This document shows positions 19,874-28,442 of a DNA stretch of 64,000 nt, in pieces. Numbering within the stretch: position 1 is the stretch's first letter; every line of letters starts with the position of its first letter. The stretch comes from Microbacterium arabinogalactanolyticum. GTDB lineage: Bacteria > Actinomycetota > Actinomycetes > Actinomycetales > Microbacteriaceae. Both the position numbers and the translations under genes were made by a program. The stretch lies in NCBI RefSeq assembly GCF_030268005.1, contig NZ_BRZC01000004.1:1126885-1190884 (forward strand), read 5' to 3'. The notes beneath the pieces were generated by a model. The model ran no database searches. It was not told the DNA's origin and saw only the letters and a program-made list of their open reading frames with translations.

Positions 19874-21346
19874 TCAGCCGGGGTCGCCGCTGCGCTCCGG
19901 CAGGTGCAGGCGTGTGAGATACCACTCCGCGCGGCCCGGGATCCGCCGCCGGTCCCACCGCGAGACCAGCACGATCACCACGACGACCAGCGGGATCGCC
20001 CACGCCGCGGGCTGCACGATCCAGGAAGCCGCGGCGCGCGCCTGCGGGTCGAGGGCGATCGACGCGATCAGCGACGCGCCCACCGTGAGCGCGCCCACCA
20101 GCATCCCCGCGAGCGCCCCTCGGGCGGTCAGACCGCGCCACCACACGCCGAGCAGGATGACCGGAGTCAGGCTGGTCGCCGCCACCAGGAACACCGTGCC
20201 GACGCTCGACACCAGGGCTTCCGGTCCGGTCAGCAGCGCCACGATCAGCGGTGCGACGACGCACAGCACGGCCGACAGACGGAACGACCGCACCGACCCG
20301 TCGAAGAGGTCCTGGCTGATCACGCCCGCAAGAGAGACCACCAGACCTGACGACGTCGCCAGGAACGCCGCGAAGGCGCCGGCGACGACGATCGCCGTGA
20401 CGATGGTGCCGAGCGGCTCGGGCAGCAGCCGGGCGGGCAGCGCCAGAACGACCGTGTCGGCCACCCCCGGGAGCGCCAGATCGGGTGCGGCGACGCGCGC
20501 GATCAGCCCGAGCGTGCCCGACACCGCGTAGAACAGGCCGATCATCGCGACGACGAGCACCGTCGTCCGCCGCGCAGAGGCCCCGTCCGGGCTGGTGTAG
20601 AACCGCACCAGCACGTGCGGGAGGCCGATCGTGCCCAGCAGCAGCGCGATCATCAGGGATGCCGTCGAATAGGGATCCGCCGCCACCGGCCCCAGCTCCG
20701 CGGGGAAGGCGACCACCGGGTCGGACGACGGCTCCCGCCCCGACAGCACGATCAGCATGAGCACAGCCGGAATGGCCAGCGCGCTGAGCTTGACCCAGTA
20801 GTGCATGGCCTGCACGACCGTGATCGCGCGCATGCCACCGGCCGCCACGATGCCCGACACGACGACGGCGACGACGACCGCGCCGACCCAGGGCGGCAGA
20901 TCCGCCACGACGCCCAGCGTCAGTGACGCCCCGTGCAGCTGCGGGACGATGTACAGCCAGCCGATCACCAGCACCAGCAGGCTCGTGACCCGGCGCACGG
21001 TGCGGGACTCCAGCCGAGCCTCCACGAAGTCGGGGATCGTGTACGCGCCGCTGCGTCGCAGCGGCGCAGCCACGAACAGCAGCAGCAGCAGATATCCGGC
21101 CGCGTACCCGATCGGGAACCAGAACCCGTCCGAGCCGACCAGCAGTACGAGCCCGGCGAGCCCCAGGAACGTGCCCGCGCTGAGATACTCGCCACTGATC
21201 GCGGAGGCGTTCCACACCGGTCGGGCGCTGCGGGACGCCACGAAGAAGTCGCTCGTGGTGCGGCTCATCCGCACGCCCATCACCGCCAGCACGACGGTGG
21301 CAACGAGTACGAGCACGAACGCCGAGAGATCGAGAACGACGCTCAT
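19874..21346 (-). CDS. Sodium:solute symporter (SSS), carboxylate type
   Basis: This 490-residue membrane protein has about 13 hydrophobic helices with SSS signatures: RPVWNASAISGEYLSAGTFL near the N-terminus, PQLHGASLTLG, the GLPHVLVRFYTSP segment and ATSSGLVVSLAGVISQD. ActP/MctC-type members import acetate, propionate or pyruvate with sodium or protons. It is preceded by a DUF485 protein with a four-base overlap, the usual DUF485-SSS pairing. The ATG at 21346 rather than an earlier in-frame codon is chosen because of that overlap. It is the last gene of the two-component/transporter run, so it is probably controlled by the LytTR regulator upstream. Confidence 0.92.
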   Translation of the reverse strand: MSVVLDLSAFVLVLVATVVLAVMGVRMSRTTSDFFVASRSARPVWNASAISGEYLSAGTFLGLAGLVLLVGSDGFWFPIGYAAGYLLLLLFVAAPLRRSGAYTIPDFVEARLESRTVRRVTSLLVLVIGWLYIVPQLHGASLTLGVVADLPPWVGAVVVAVVVSGIVAAGGMRAITVVQAMHYWVKLSALAIPAVLMLIVLSGREPSSDPVVAFPAELGPVAADPYSTASLMIALLLGTIGLPHVLVRFYTSPDGASARRTTVLVVAMIGLFYAVSGTLGLIARVAAPDLALPGVADTVVLALPARLLPEPLGTIVTAIVVAGAFAAFLATSSGLVVSLAGVISQDLFDGSVRSFRLSAVLCVVAPLIVALLTGPEALVSSVGTVFLVAATSLTPVILLGVWWRGLTARGALAGMLVGALTVGASLIASIALDPQARAAASWIVQPAAWAIPLVVVVIVLVSRWDRRRIPGRAEWYLTRLHLPERSGDPG

Positions 21347-21759
21347 CCGTCGGCACCGCCCTGCACGGAGTCCGCGTCCGCGAGCATCCGGAATCGGCGC
21401 TCGTTGCGCGCCGCGTTGCGGGCGAACACCACCGCGAAGCCCAGGATGATCGGATAGTACGCATACGCCTGCAGCAGCCACGACAGCGGCACCCCGAAGA
21501 CCGGCAGGTCGATCGTGTTCGCGATGATCATGATCGCGACGGTCAGCGTGAGCGAGACCAGCACGAACCCGATCAGGCAGGCGCCGGCCAGGCGCAGCTG
21601 TGCGCGCATCAGATCGGTGAGGAACACCGACTCGACCTCGCGGACCGGCCGCACCGCAGGTGCGGCGCCGCTGGACGCCCGCGCTGCGTCGGCAGAACGG
21701 GCCGGAGACTGGAACGAGACCCGAACGCGCGCCGGACGACCGCCGTCGCCGTGACTCAT
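21343..21759 (-). CDS. DUF485-like small membrane protein
   Basis: This 138-residue protein has a soluble N-terminus of about 60 residues and two membrane helices (ACLIGFVLVSLTLTVAIMI and LLQAYAYYPIILGFAVVFA) joined by a short PVFGVPLS loop. DUF485 proteins normally precede SSS carboxylate symporters and are thought to assist them. It overlaps the response-regulator gene by four bases at its start and the symporter by four at its end, so the three are translated as one coupled unit. Confidence 0.82.
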   Translation of the reverse strand: MSHGDGGRPARVRVSFQSPARSADAARASSGAAPAVRPVREVESVFLTDLMRAQLRLAGACLIGFVLVSLTLTVAIMIIANTIDLPVFGVPLSWLLQAYAYYPIILGFAVVFARNAARNERRFRMLADADSVQGGADG

Positions 21760-22484
21760 CGGCTGTCCACCTTCACGAGTCGGCTCCGCACCGCGGGGAT
21801 GAGGCGCCGGCTGACGGGCAGCTCGACCTCGGGCAGCTCCACCACCGGCAGCGGGCCGGTCAGCCGCACTCCCGTGATCGCGTCGGCCTGGACGAGGTAC
21901 GAGCGGTGGATGCGCACGAAGCCCGCGGCCTCCCAGCGCTCCTCCAGTTCGGAGATCGGGATGCGCACGAGGTGCGTGTCGCCCGCCTCCGTCCACAGCC
22001 GCGAGTAGTCGCCCTCCGCCTTCACCCAGCGCACGTCGGCGCGGCGCACCAGCCGTACGGACTGCCCGACCGGAACGGCGACCGTCCCGGTGTCGACGTC
22101 GTCGGCGGCCTCCTTCGCCCGTGCGTCGGCGAACACCCGGTCGATCGCGCGACGCAGGCGCTCGGGACGGACGGGCTTGAGCACGTAGTCGAGCGCGTCC
22201 AGGTCGAAGGCCGTCACAGCTCCGGCGTCGTCGGCGGTGACGAACACGAGGGCCGGTCGCTGCGCGAATCGTCCCAGCGCCCGCGCGAGATCGAACCCGT
22301 CGACTCCGGGCATGTGGATGTCGAGGAAGACGGCCTCGACGGCCTCGCTCGAGAGCATCCGCAGCGCATCGGCGCCGGTGGACGCCGCGTGGATGGCGCC
22401 GATCCTGGCATCCGCCTCCAGCAGCGCGACGAGCTCGGCGAGCGCCGGCGGCTCGTCGTCCGCGACCAGCACGTCGATGATCAT
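21756..22484 (-). CDS. LytTR-family response regulator
   Basis: This 242-residue regulator has a receiver domain at residues 1-115 (VLVADDEPPALAEL, phospho-acceptor Asp in VFLDIHMPGVDGF, Thr/Lys sites VFVTADD and YVLKPVRPERL) and a C-terminal LytTR DNA-binding domain (VRWVKAEGDYSRLWT, RIHRSYLVQADAI). Such regulators pair with LytS-type kinases; in E. coli, BtsR and YpdB respond to pyruvate and switch on a CstA-type or related transporter. The ATG at 22484 overlaps the kinase stop (ATGA), and the gene end overlaps the DUF485 start, so signal and transport genes are coupled. Confidence 0.95.
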   Translation of the reverse strand: MIIDVLVADDEPPALAELVALLEADARIGAIHAASTGADALRMLSSEAVEAVFLDIHMPGVDGFDLARALGRFAQRPALVFVTADDAGAVTAFDLDALDYVLKPVRPERLRRAIDRVFADARAKEAADDVDTGTVAVPVGQSVRLVRRADVRWVKAEGDYSRLWTEAGDTHLVRIPISELEERWEAAGFVRIHRSYLVQADAITGVRLTGPLPVVELPEVELPVSRRLIPAVRSRLVKVDSR

Positions 22485-23671
22485 CGCTCCTCCGTCTCGT
22501 GCAGCGGCTGCGACTTCGGGATCCGCATCCGCACCAGCGTCCCCGCGTCGAGGTTCGTCTCGATGATCAGCCCGCCCTCGGGTCCGTACAGCCGGCGCAG
22601 ACGCGTGTCGACGTTGCGCAGCCCGACGTGCGTGCCCTGCGCGCTCTCCTCGGCGAGCGCGCGCCGGACCGCAGCCGGATCCATGCCGGCTCCGTCGTCC
22701 TCGACCGAGACCTCGGTGTGCGTGCTCTCGTCGGCGGCGGCGATGATGATCCGGCCCCCGGATGCGAGAGGCTCGAGCCCGTGTCGGACCGCGTTCTCGA
22801 CCAGCGGCTGCACCGACAGGAAGGGGATCACGGTCGAGAGGGTCTCGGGGGCGATGCGCAGCTGCACGTCCAGCCGGTCGCCGAACCGCGCCCGCTCCAG
22901 TTCGAGGTAGTTGCGGATGCTGCCCAGTTCCTGCGCGAGGGTGGCGAACTCGCCCTTCTTGCGGAACGAGTAACGGGTGAAGTCGGCGAAGTCGAGCACG
23001 AGCGTTCTGGCCCGCTCGGGATCCGTGGTGATGAACGAGGCGATCGCGGCCAGCGAGTTGTAGATGAAATGCGGGCTGATCTGCGCGCGCAAGGCCCGCA
23101 GCTCGGCCTCGGCGAGGCTGGCACGCGAGGCCTCCAGCTCCGTCAGCGCGATCTGAGCGGCGCACCACTCCGCGACCTGGCCGGTGGCGCGCACGAGCCG
23201 TCCGCGCACCTGGTCGGAGTAGGCGATCAGGATGCCGCGGCTCTCGCCGTCCACGGTCATCGGGGCGCCCACCGCCTCGAGGGTCGTCCGATCCTGGGCT
23301 CCGGTCCCGGGGAACACCTGCCTCCGGCCGGTCTCCTGCACGCGTGCGGCGATCTCCCGCGATGCCGTCTCCAGTCCTGCGACGGCGCCGTCGGTGGCGA
23401 CGGAGCCGTCCGGCGCCACGAACGCGACGGCGTGCACACCGAGAAGATTCCGCAGATGCCGGGCTGCGCGCACGAGCTCAGGGCCCTGATCAGCACGGAG
23501 CTCGGCGGCGGCGAGGCCGGCGAGGTGGAGCGTGCGGCTCGTGGCCCGCTCGGCCTCTCCGCCGAGATCTCGGGATCCTCGCGCGAAGCGTCGCGCCCAC
23601 AGCAGTACGAGTGTCAGCAGCCCCCCGATTGCCGCTCCCAGCCCGCCCGAAAGCAGTACCTGGTCGGTCAT
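22481..23671 (-). CDS. LytS-type sensor histidine kinase
   Basis: This 396-residue kinase has one N-terminal hydrophobic helix (GGLGAAIGGLLTLVLLWA), a GAF-like sensor region at about residues 60-175, the His-kinase box QISPHFIYNSLAAI with the phospho-His, and a HATPase with VQPLVENAVRHGLEP and DDGAGMD. Unlike classical LytS it lacks the multi-helix 5TM domain, so the signal is probably cytoplasmic or delivered by a partner such as CstA. TATGGT (plus 23678-23683) lies six bases before the ATG, a leaderless-type promoter that would drive kinase, regulator, DUF485 and symporter separately from cstA-ybdD upstream. Confidence 0.93.
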   Translation of the reverse strand: MTDQVLLSGGLGAAIGGLLTLVLLWARRFARGSRDLGGEAERATSRTLHLAGLAAAELRADQGPELVRAARHLRNLLGVHAVAFVAPDGSVATDGAVAGLETASREIAARVQETGRRQVFPGTGAQDRTTLEAVGAPMTVDGESRGILIAYSDQVRGRLVRATGQVAEWCAAQIALTELEASRASLAEAELRALRAQISPHFIYNSLAAIASFITTDPERARTLVLDFADFTRYSFRKKGEFATLAQELGSIRNYLELERARFGDRLDVQLRIAPETLSTVIPFLSVQPLVENAVRHGLEPLASGGRIIIAAADESTHTEVSVEDDGAGMDPAAVRRALAEESAQGTHVGLRNVDTRLRRLYGPEGGLIIETNLDAGTLVRMRIPKSQPLHETEER

Positions 23672-23677
23672 GCCTTC

Positions 23678-23683
23678 ACCATA
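23678..23683 (-). promoter_or_regulatory. Leaderless -10 box of the histidine kinase gene
   Basis: TATGGT on the minus strand is six bases upstream of the kinase ATG at 23671, inside the 32-base gap after ybdD. It suggests that the two-component/symporter run has its own start as well as read-through from cstA. Confidence 0.45.
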
Positions 23684-23703
23684 CGGTCGCCAGCGGGGTC
23701 CTG

Positions 23704-23940
23704 TCAGCAGCACCGCGCCCCGGGGTTCGCATCCTGCGCCGCCATCCGGTCCCGCCAGAACTCGCGTTCGGTGGGGATCGCGGCATCCGGATGCTGTGCC
23801 CGGCAGTGCCCGACATAGACGTCGTACGCACGGTCACCCATCAGAGTCGTGAGATACCAGCGGATGCTGGAAGCCCAGCCCCGCACCCGCCGCCAGAAGG
23901 CGACGGGTGCGGGGACGGCGTCCACCGGGGACACGGCCAT
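23704..23940 (-). CDS. YbdD/YjiX family small protein
   Basis: This 78-residue protein carries the family motifs SIRWYLTTLMGDRAYDVYV, HCRAQHPDA and EREFWRDRM. YbdD homologues accompany CstA-type transporters and are needed for pyruvate uptake in E. coli. The ATG overlaps the cstA stop by one base (TGATG), confirming the pairing. The C-terminus ends in two cysteines, which is seen in some relatives. Confidence 0.9.
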   Translation of the reverse strand: MAVSPVDAVPAPVAFWRRVRGWASSIRWYLTTLMGDRAYDVYVGHCRAQHPDAAIPTEREFWRDRMAAQDANPGARCC

Positions 23941-26192
23941 CAGCGGCCATGCCCGGCGCCGACGTCGCGCCACTGCGCTTCGAGCTCGCGCTCGGCGCGC
24001 GTGGTGATCAGACCCGCCGGCGCGAAACGGCGGGACGGCTGAGGAGCGTCCTCGCCGTCGTCTTCGGCGCCACGGCGGATCGCCGAGATCGCGACGACCG
24101 CAGCGACGATGATCACGACGATCGTGAGCACGACGAACACGATCGACAGCGTGCCCTGCACCGCGGTGTTGCGGATCACGGCCTCGATCACCTCAGGGGC
24201 GCCCAGCGCGTCGTCACCGGCGGCCTGCGCGGCTCGGTACTTCGCGTTGTTGGCCCAGTACCCGATGCTCGGCACCGGCGAGAAGATCTTGTACATCGAG
24301 GCCGTGATGGTGATCACCGCGGTGAAGACCAGCGGCACGCCGATGATCCACAGCCAGCGCACGTAGTCCCGCCCGCGCTTGGCGACGATGGCGAACACCA
24401 CGGCGAGCGCGATCGCGGCCAGCAGCTGGTTGGCGATGCCGAACAGCGGGAAGAACGTGTTGATCCCGCCCAGCGGATCGGTGACTCCCAGGATCAGGAT
24501 GTACCCCCACCCGGCGACCATGATCGCGGTGCAGATCCAGACGCCCGGGCGCCAGCTGTTGTCGCGGAACCTCGGCACCCAGGCGCCGATCGAGTCCTGC
24601 AGCATGAAGCGCGCGACACGGGTGCCGGCGTCGACGGCGGTGAGGATGAACAGCGCCTCGAACATGATGGCGAAGTGGTACCAGAAGCCCATCATCGCCG
24701 TGCCGCCGCCGATCTGGTGCATGATGTGCGCCAATCCGAGCGCGAGCGTCGGCGCCCCGCCGGTGCGGGAGATGATGCTCTCCTCGCCCACGGCCGCGGC
24801 CGTCGACGTGAGCACGTCCGGAGTCAGGCTCGGACCGGTCAGGCCCAGCGAGTTGACGAAGGCCACGGCGCTCTCGGCGGTGCCGCCGGTGAGTGCGGCC
24901 GGCGCGTTCATCGCGAAGTAGATCCCCTGGTCGATCGAGATCGCGGCCACCAGTGCCATGATCGCCACGAACGACTCCATCAGCATCCCGCCGTAGCCGA
25001 TGAAGCGGGTCTGGCGCTCCTTCTCCACCAGTTTCGGGGTGGTGCCGGAGGAGATCAGCGCATGGAAGCCGGACAGCGCACCGCACGCGATCGTGACGAA
25101 GAGGAACGGGAACAGCGGTCCGGAGAACACCGGCCCGAGGCCGGTGAACGCGAAGTCCGTGAAGGCGGGGACCGTGATCTCGGGCCGGACCAGGACGATC
25201 GCTCCCGCGAGCATCACGATCACGCCGATCTTCATGAACGTGGACAGGTAGTCGCGGGGCGCGAGCAGCAGCCACACCGGGAGGATCGCGGCGATGAAGC
25301 CGTAGACGATGATGCCCCACGCGATCACGGAGCGGTCGAGGTGGAACATCGCCTGTCCCCACTCGGTGCCGGCCACCGCGCCTCCGCCGACGATCGCGGC
25401 GATCAGCAGCACGAAGCCGATCAGCGACACCTCGGTGATGCGCCCCGGGCGCAGGAACCGCAGGTAGAGGCCCATGAAGAGCGCGATGGGCAGGGTCATC
25501 GCGACGCTGAACACGCCCCACGGGCTCTCACCGAGGGCGTTGACGACCACCAGCGCGAGGATCGCGATGATGATGATCATGATGAGCAGCGAGGCGATGA
25601 TGGCGGCCGTTCCGCCGATCCTGCCCAGTACGTCGCGCGCCATCTGTCCGATGGAGCGGCCACCGCGCCGCATGGAGAAGAACAGCACGGTGTAGTCCTG
25701 CACCGCGCCGGCGAGCACGACGCCGACGATGATCCAGATCGTGCCAGGCAGGAATCCCATCTGCGCGGCGAGCACGGGGCCGACCAGGGGGCCCGCCCCG
25801 GCGATGGCGGCGAAGTGGTGGCCGTAGAGCACGCGGCGGTCGGTCGGGACGTAGTCCTTGCCGTCCTCCCGGATCTCGGCGGGGGTGGCGCGACGGTCAT
25901 CGGGTCGCAGCAGGTGCCTCTCGATCACCTTGGAGTAGAAGCGGTAGCCGATGAGGTACGTGCACACCGCGGCGAACACGAACCAGATGGCGTTGACGGT
26001 CTCGCCGCGCACGAACGCGAGCATCGTCCAGGCGACGGCGCCGAGCAGGGCGATCGCCACCCAGATCAGGATCTTGGGAAGGGTCCAGCGGGAGTCCCGC
26101 CGCCGGTCCTCCTCGGTGACGGCTGTGGGCGGTGTGTCGAGCGCCTGTGCGGCGGAGTGGGTGCCGTCGCCGGCTGCGGAAGGTGTGGTCAT
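23940..26192 (-). CDS. cstA: CstA-type pyruvate/carbon-starvation transporter
   Basis: This 750-residue membrane protein has about 16-18 hydrophobic helices and CstA signatures: GHHFAAIAGAGPLVGPVLA near the N-terminus, GTIWIIVGVVLAGAVQDY, SSGTTPKLVEKE and TAVDAGTRVARFMLQD. CstA/BtsT proteins take up pyruvate (and were first linked to peptide use) under carbon limitation. The ATG at 26192 follows AAGGAGGAG closely, and an earlier in-frame codon is not used. It is the first gene of cstA-ybdD, next to a LytS/LytTR pair and a DUF485-SSS symporter, so the region looks like one carboxylate-uptake regulon. Confidence 0.95.
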   Translation of the reverse strand: MTTPSAAGDGTHSAAQALDTPPTAVTEEDRRRDSRWTLPKILIWVAIALLGAVAWTMLAFVRGETVNAIWFVFAAVCTYLIGYRFYSKVIERHLLRPDDRRATPAEIREDGKDYVPTDRRVLYGHHFAAIAGAGPLVGPVLAAQMGFLPGTIWIIVGVVLAGAVQDYTVLFFSMRRGGRSIGQMARDVLGRIGGTAAIIASLLIMIIIIAILALVVVNALGESPWGVFSVAMTLPIALFMGLYLRFLRPGRITEVSLIGFVLLIAAIVGGGAVAGTEWGQAMFHLDRSVIAWGIIVYGFIAAILPVWLLLAPRDYLSTFMKIGVIVMLAGAIVLVRPEITVPAFTDFAFTGLGPVFSGPLFPFLFVTIACGALSGFHALISSGTTPKLVEKERQTRFIGYGGMLMESFVAIMALVAAISIDQGIYFAMNAPAALTGGTAESAVAFVNSLGLTGPSLTPDVLTSTAAAVGEESIISRTGGAPTLALGLAHIMHQIGGGTAMMGFWYHFAIMFEALFILTAVDAGTRVARFMLQDSIGAWVPRFRDNSWRPGVWICTAIMVAGWGYILILGVTDPLGGINTFFPLFGIANQLLAAIALAVVFAIVAKRGRDYVRWLWIIGVPLVFTAVITITASMYKIFSPVPSIGYWANNAKYRAAQAAGDDALGAPEVIEAVIRNTAVQGTLSIVFVVLTIVVIIVAAVVAISAIRRGAEDDGEDAPQPSRRFAPAGLITTRAERELEAQWRDVGAGHGR

Positions 26193-26257
26193 GGTCTCCT
26201 CCTTGAGACGCGGGCAGGTCGGGTGCGCTGCGAGTGCGCGAGGTCGGGCGACGTTCA

Positions 26258-26292
26258 CGGCCGGCTCATCCGCTGGGCGGATGAGCCGGCCG
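26258..26292 (-). terminator. Terminator between the aminotransferase gene and cstA
   Basis: CGGCCGGCTCATCCGC (26258-26273) and GCGGATGAGCCGGCCG (26277-26292) form a perfect 16-bp stem with a three-base loop. It follows the stop of the aminotransferase gene by 11 bases and separates that operon from cstA. Confidence 0.8.
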
Positions 26293-26303
26293 CGTCGCCG
26301 AGG

Positions 26304-27698
26304 TCAGGCCATCCGCTTGGAGAGCTTCCAGGCGGCGTCGATCATGCGGTCGACGTGCTCCTGCTGATGGAACAGGTGCGTCGAGACGCGCACGGGACGG
26401 TGCAGGACGGAATCACCGATGATCGGCACCGCGGTGTTGCGGATCTCGACCCGGTACTCGTCCAGGAGCCGCGCGACGAACTCGGACGACTTGTTCGCGT
26501 CCTTCACATCGGCCGGGTTCTGGAACGGGTTGAACCCGGTCAGTGCGCAGGTGAGACGCTGGTCGGACTTCGCCGAGTACAGCGCGTCGATCCCCCACCG
26601 CTCGACGATCTGCTCCTTCGCGTAGTCGCCGAGGCCCACGACGTGATCGTGGATGCGCTGGCGCCCGATCTCGTTCCACACCTCGACCGCCTTCTGCACG
26701 CCGGCGTTGAGGGCCTTGGTGCCGTTGCCGACGGACTGGAGGTACTTGCCGATGTCCTGCGAGGGGTCGCGGTGCCGCAGGTCGACCGACCCGTTCGTCG
26801 GGTACCCCGACGATACGATCGGCCAGAACTCCGGGAGCGGATTCGGGTTCGCGGCCGTGATGCGGTTGCGGATGTAGAGGATGCCGGTGCCGCCGGGTGC
26901 GCACTGCCACTTCGCGGCGGATGCCGCGAGGAAGTCGACCCCGAGCTCGCGGAAGTCGTAGTTCATCATCCCGGGGATGTGCGCGCCGTCGACGAGGGTC
27001 GTGATCCCGTGCTCCTGCGCCAGCACCGCCAGCTCCCTGATCGGCAGCATCGTGCCGGTGAGGTAGGTGGGCGCGGAGAACATGATCAGCTTGGTGCGGC
27101 TGGTGATGCCGGCGCGGAAGAGCTCCACGTAGTCCTCGGCGGTCTGCTTGTCACCGATCGGCAGCTCCACCCGCTTGATGACGACGCCCTGGCGGTCCTG
27201 CAGCAGGGCCATCGGGGTGTTGCCGCCGCCGTGCTCGTGGTTGGTCGTCAGGATCTCGTCGCCCTCGCGCAGGTTCAGCCCGAGCAGTGCCTTGGACATG
27301 CCGTCCGAGGTGTTGTGCGTGATGACGATCTCATCCTTGTCGACGCCGTGCGCGGTGGCGATCACCTGGCGCACGTCCGCGAAGTCGCTGTACGAGGCCT
27401 CGGCATCGCGGGCGACCTGGCGGTGCACGGCATCCACGACGTCCAGCACCTGACGCGGCGGCGAGCCGACCGTGCCGACGTTCATGTAGAGGATCCTCTT
27501 GTCGAGCACGAACATCTGCTCGACCTTCCTCCAGAATCCCGCGTCGCCGGCAGCCGGGACGACCGCGGGAAGCGGCGCGGCGGCAGCAGGCTGCGCGAGT
27601 CCGAGCGCGCCGAGGCCCGCTGCGCCGACGCCGGCGCCGAACAGCCTGAGGGCACCGCGGCGCGAGAAACCGCTGATCTGCGTGTCATGCGTTTCCAT
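26304..27698 (-). CDS. Tat-exported PLP-dependent aminotransferase-fold enzyme (class V)
   Basis: This 464-residue protein starts with a twin-arginine signal: SRRGALRLF at residues 12-20, a hydrophobic Gly/Ala run and a cleavage-like PAAAAP near 40. The mature part is a class V fold-type I PLP enzyme like isopenicillin-N epimerase: HNTSDGMSKALLGL (phosphate cup), NHEHGGG, LVDGAHIPG with the cofactor Asp237, and AASAAKWQCAPGG with the Schiff-base Lys263. Tat export fits a cofactor loaded before secretion. The start at 27698 is preferred because AGGAG lies nine bases upstream; the ATG at 27707 directly abuts it. It lies 12 bases after a RidA gene that also has an export signal. Whether it racemises, transaminates or cleaves its substrate is unknown. 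Confidence 0.87.
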   Translation of the reverse strand: METHDTQISGFSRRGALRLFGAGVGAAGLGALGLAQPAAAAPLPAVVPAAGDAGFWRKVEQMFVLDKRILYMNVGTVGSPPRQVLDVVDAVHRQVARDAEASYSDFADVRQVIATAHGVDKDEIVITHNTSDGMSKALLGLNLREGDEILTTNHEHGGGNTPMALLQDRQGVVIKRVELPIGDKQTAEDYVELFRAGITSRTKLIMFSAPTYLTGTMLPIRELAVLAQEHGITTLVDGAHIPGMMNYDFRELGVDFLAASAAKWQCAPGGTGILYIRNRITAANPNPLPEFWPIVSSGYPTNGSVDLRHRDPSQDIGKYLQSVGNGTKALNAGVQKAVEVWNEIGRQRIHDHVVGLGDYAKEQIVERWGIDALYSAKSDQRLTCALTGFNPFQNPADVKDANKSSEFVARLLDEYRVEIRNTAVPIIGDSVLHRPVRVSTHLFHQQEHVDRMIDAAWKLSKRMA

Positions 27699-27710
27699 GG
27701 TGTTCATCTC

Positions 27711-28235
27711 CTAGTGGACGGCGATCGCACTGATCTCGACCTTTGCGCCCTGAGGCAGCGCGGCGACCTGGACGGTCGCGCGAGCCGGCGCGGATTCGGT
27801 GCCGAAGTACTCGGCGTAGACCGTGTTGAAGGCGGCGAAGTCGTTCATGTCTGCGAGGTACACGGTCGTGCTCACGACGTCGTCGAGCGTCAGCCTCGCC
27901 TCTTTGAGCACCGCCCTGATGTTCTTCACCGACAGCGCGGTCTGCTCCGCGATCGACTGGGAGTTGTCGATCTTGCCGACGGTCGGGTCGATGGGCAGCT
28001 GCCCCGACACGTAGACCGTCCTGCCTGCGGCGATCCCCTGCGAGTAGGGACCGATGGCGGCCGGCGCGTCGATGGTGTGCAGCACCCGCTTCGAGGAGCT
28101 GGAGGAATGATCGGATGGGGACGATGCGCCCTGCGCGGCACCGGCCAGCAGGCTGGTGGACGCGAGGCCCGTGACGAGGATCGTCCCGGCGACCAGGAGG
28201 GCCGTTCTTCGGGACCGGGGGGCGAAGTTGAACAT
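27711..28235 (-). CDS. Exported RidA/YjgF-family protein
   Basis: This 174-residue protein has a signal region, SRRTALLVAGTILVTGLAS with a twin-arginine pair at residues 9-10, and a cleavage-like AGAAQGA at 31-37, then a Ser-rich linker and a full RidA domain. The RidA site is intact: IGPYSQGI (Tyr64), YVSGQLPIDP, the substrate-carboxylate Arg152 in APARATVQV and Glu167 in KVEIS. RidA proteins hydrolyse reactive enamine/imine intermediates released by PLP enzymes, normally in the cytoplasm. Here the protein is predicted to be exported and is the first gene of an operon with a Tat-exported PLP enzyme. Strong Shine-Dalgarno GAAGGAGA precedes the ATG. It could also be a lipid-free periplasm-like binding protein using the same pocket. 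Confidence 0.88.
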   Translation of the reverse strand: MFNFAPRSRRTALLVAGTILVTGLASTSLLAGAAQGASSPSDHSSSSSKRVLHTIDAPAAIGPYSQGIAAGRTVYVSGQLPIDPTVGKIDNSQSIAEQTALSVKNIRAVLKEARLTLDDVVSTTVYLADMNDFAAFNTVYAEYFGTESAPARATVQVAALPQGAKVEISAIAVH

Positions 28236-28391
28236 CTACTCTCCTTCGAGTCAGACGAGCACCCGGCGTTCTGTGCTCATGCGCGTCATCGCGTCCTGTC
28301 ACGGTAGGGAGCAACGTCGTCGGGCGGGAGAGTCGCCGGCCGACTGTGCGCGTTCATGCGACGAACGGTGCGATCGGCGCGACCAACGGCA

Positions 28392-28424
28392 GAGGCCCGG
28401 GGGCGCTTCGCTCCCCCGGGCCTC
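28392..28424 (-). terminator. Terminator after jetC
   Basis: GAGGCCCGGGGG (28392-28403) pairs perfectly with CCCCCGGGCCTC (28413-28424) around a small inner loop. It lies 18 bases after the jetC stop on the minus strand and closes the JetABC operon before any jetD gene. The 28236-28391 stretch upstream of ridA shows no gene. Confidence 0.75.
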
Positions 28425-28442
28425 CCCTGTCGCCGCTTCGCG

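Noticed and set aside
28236..28442. Hidden jetD gene after jetC
   Set aside because: The stretch contains a terminator and the ridA leader and is too short for a nuclease gene; no Toprim-like motif is seen in any frame.
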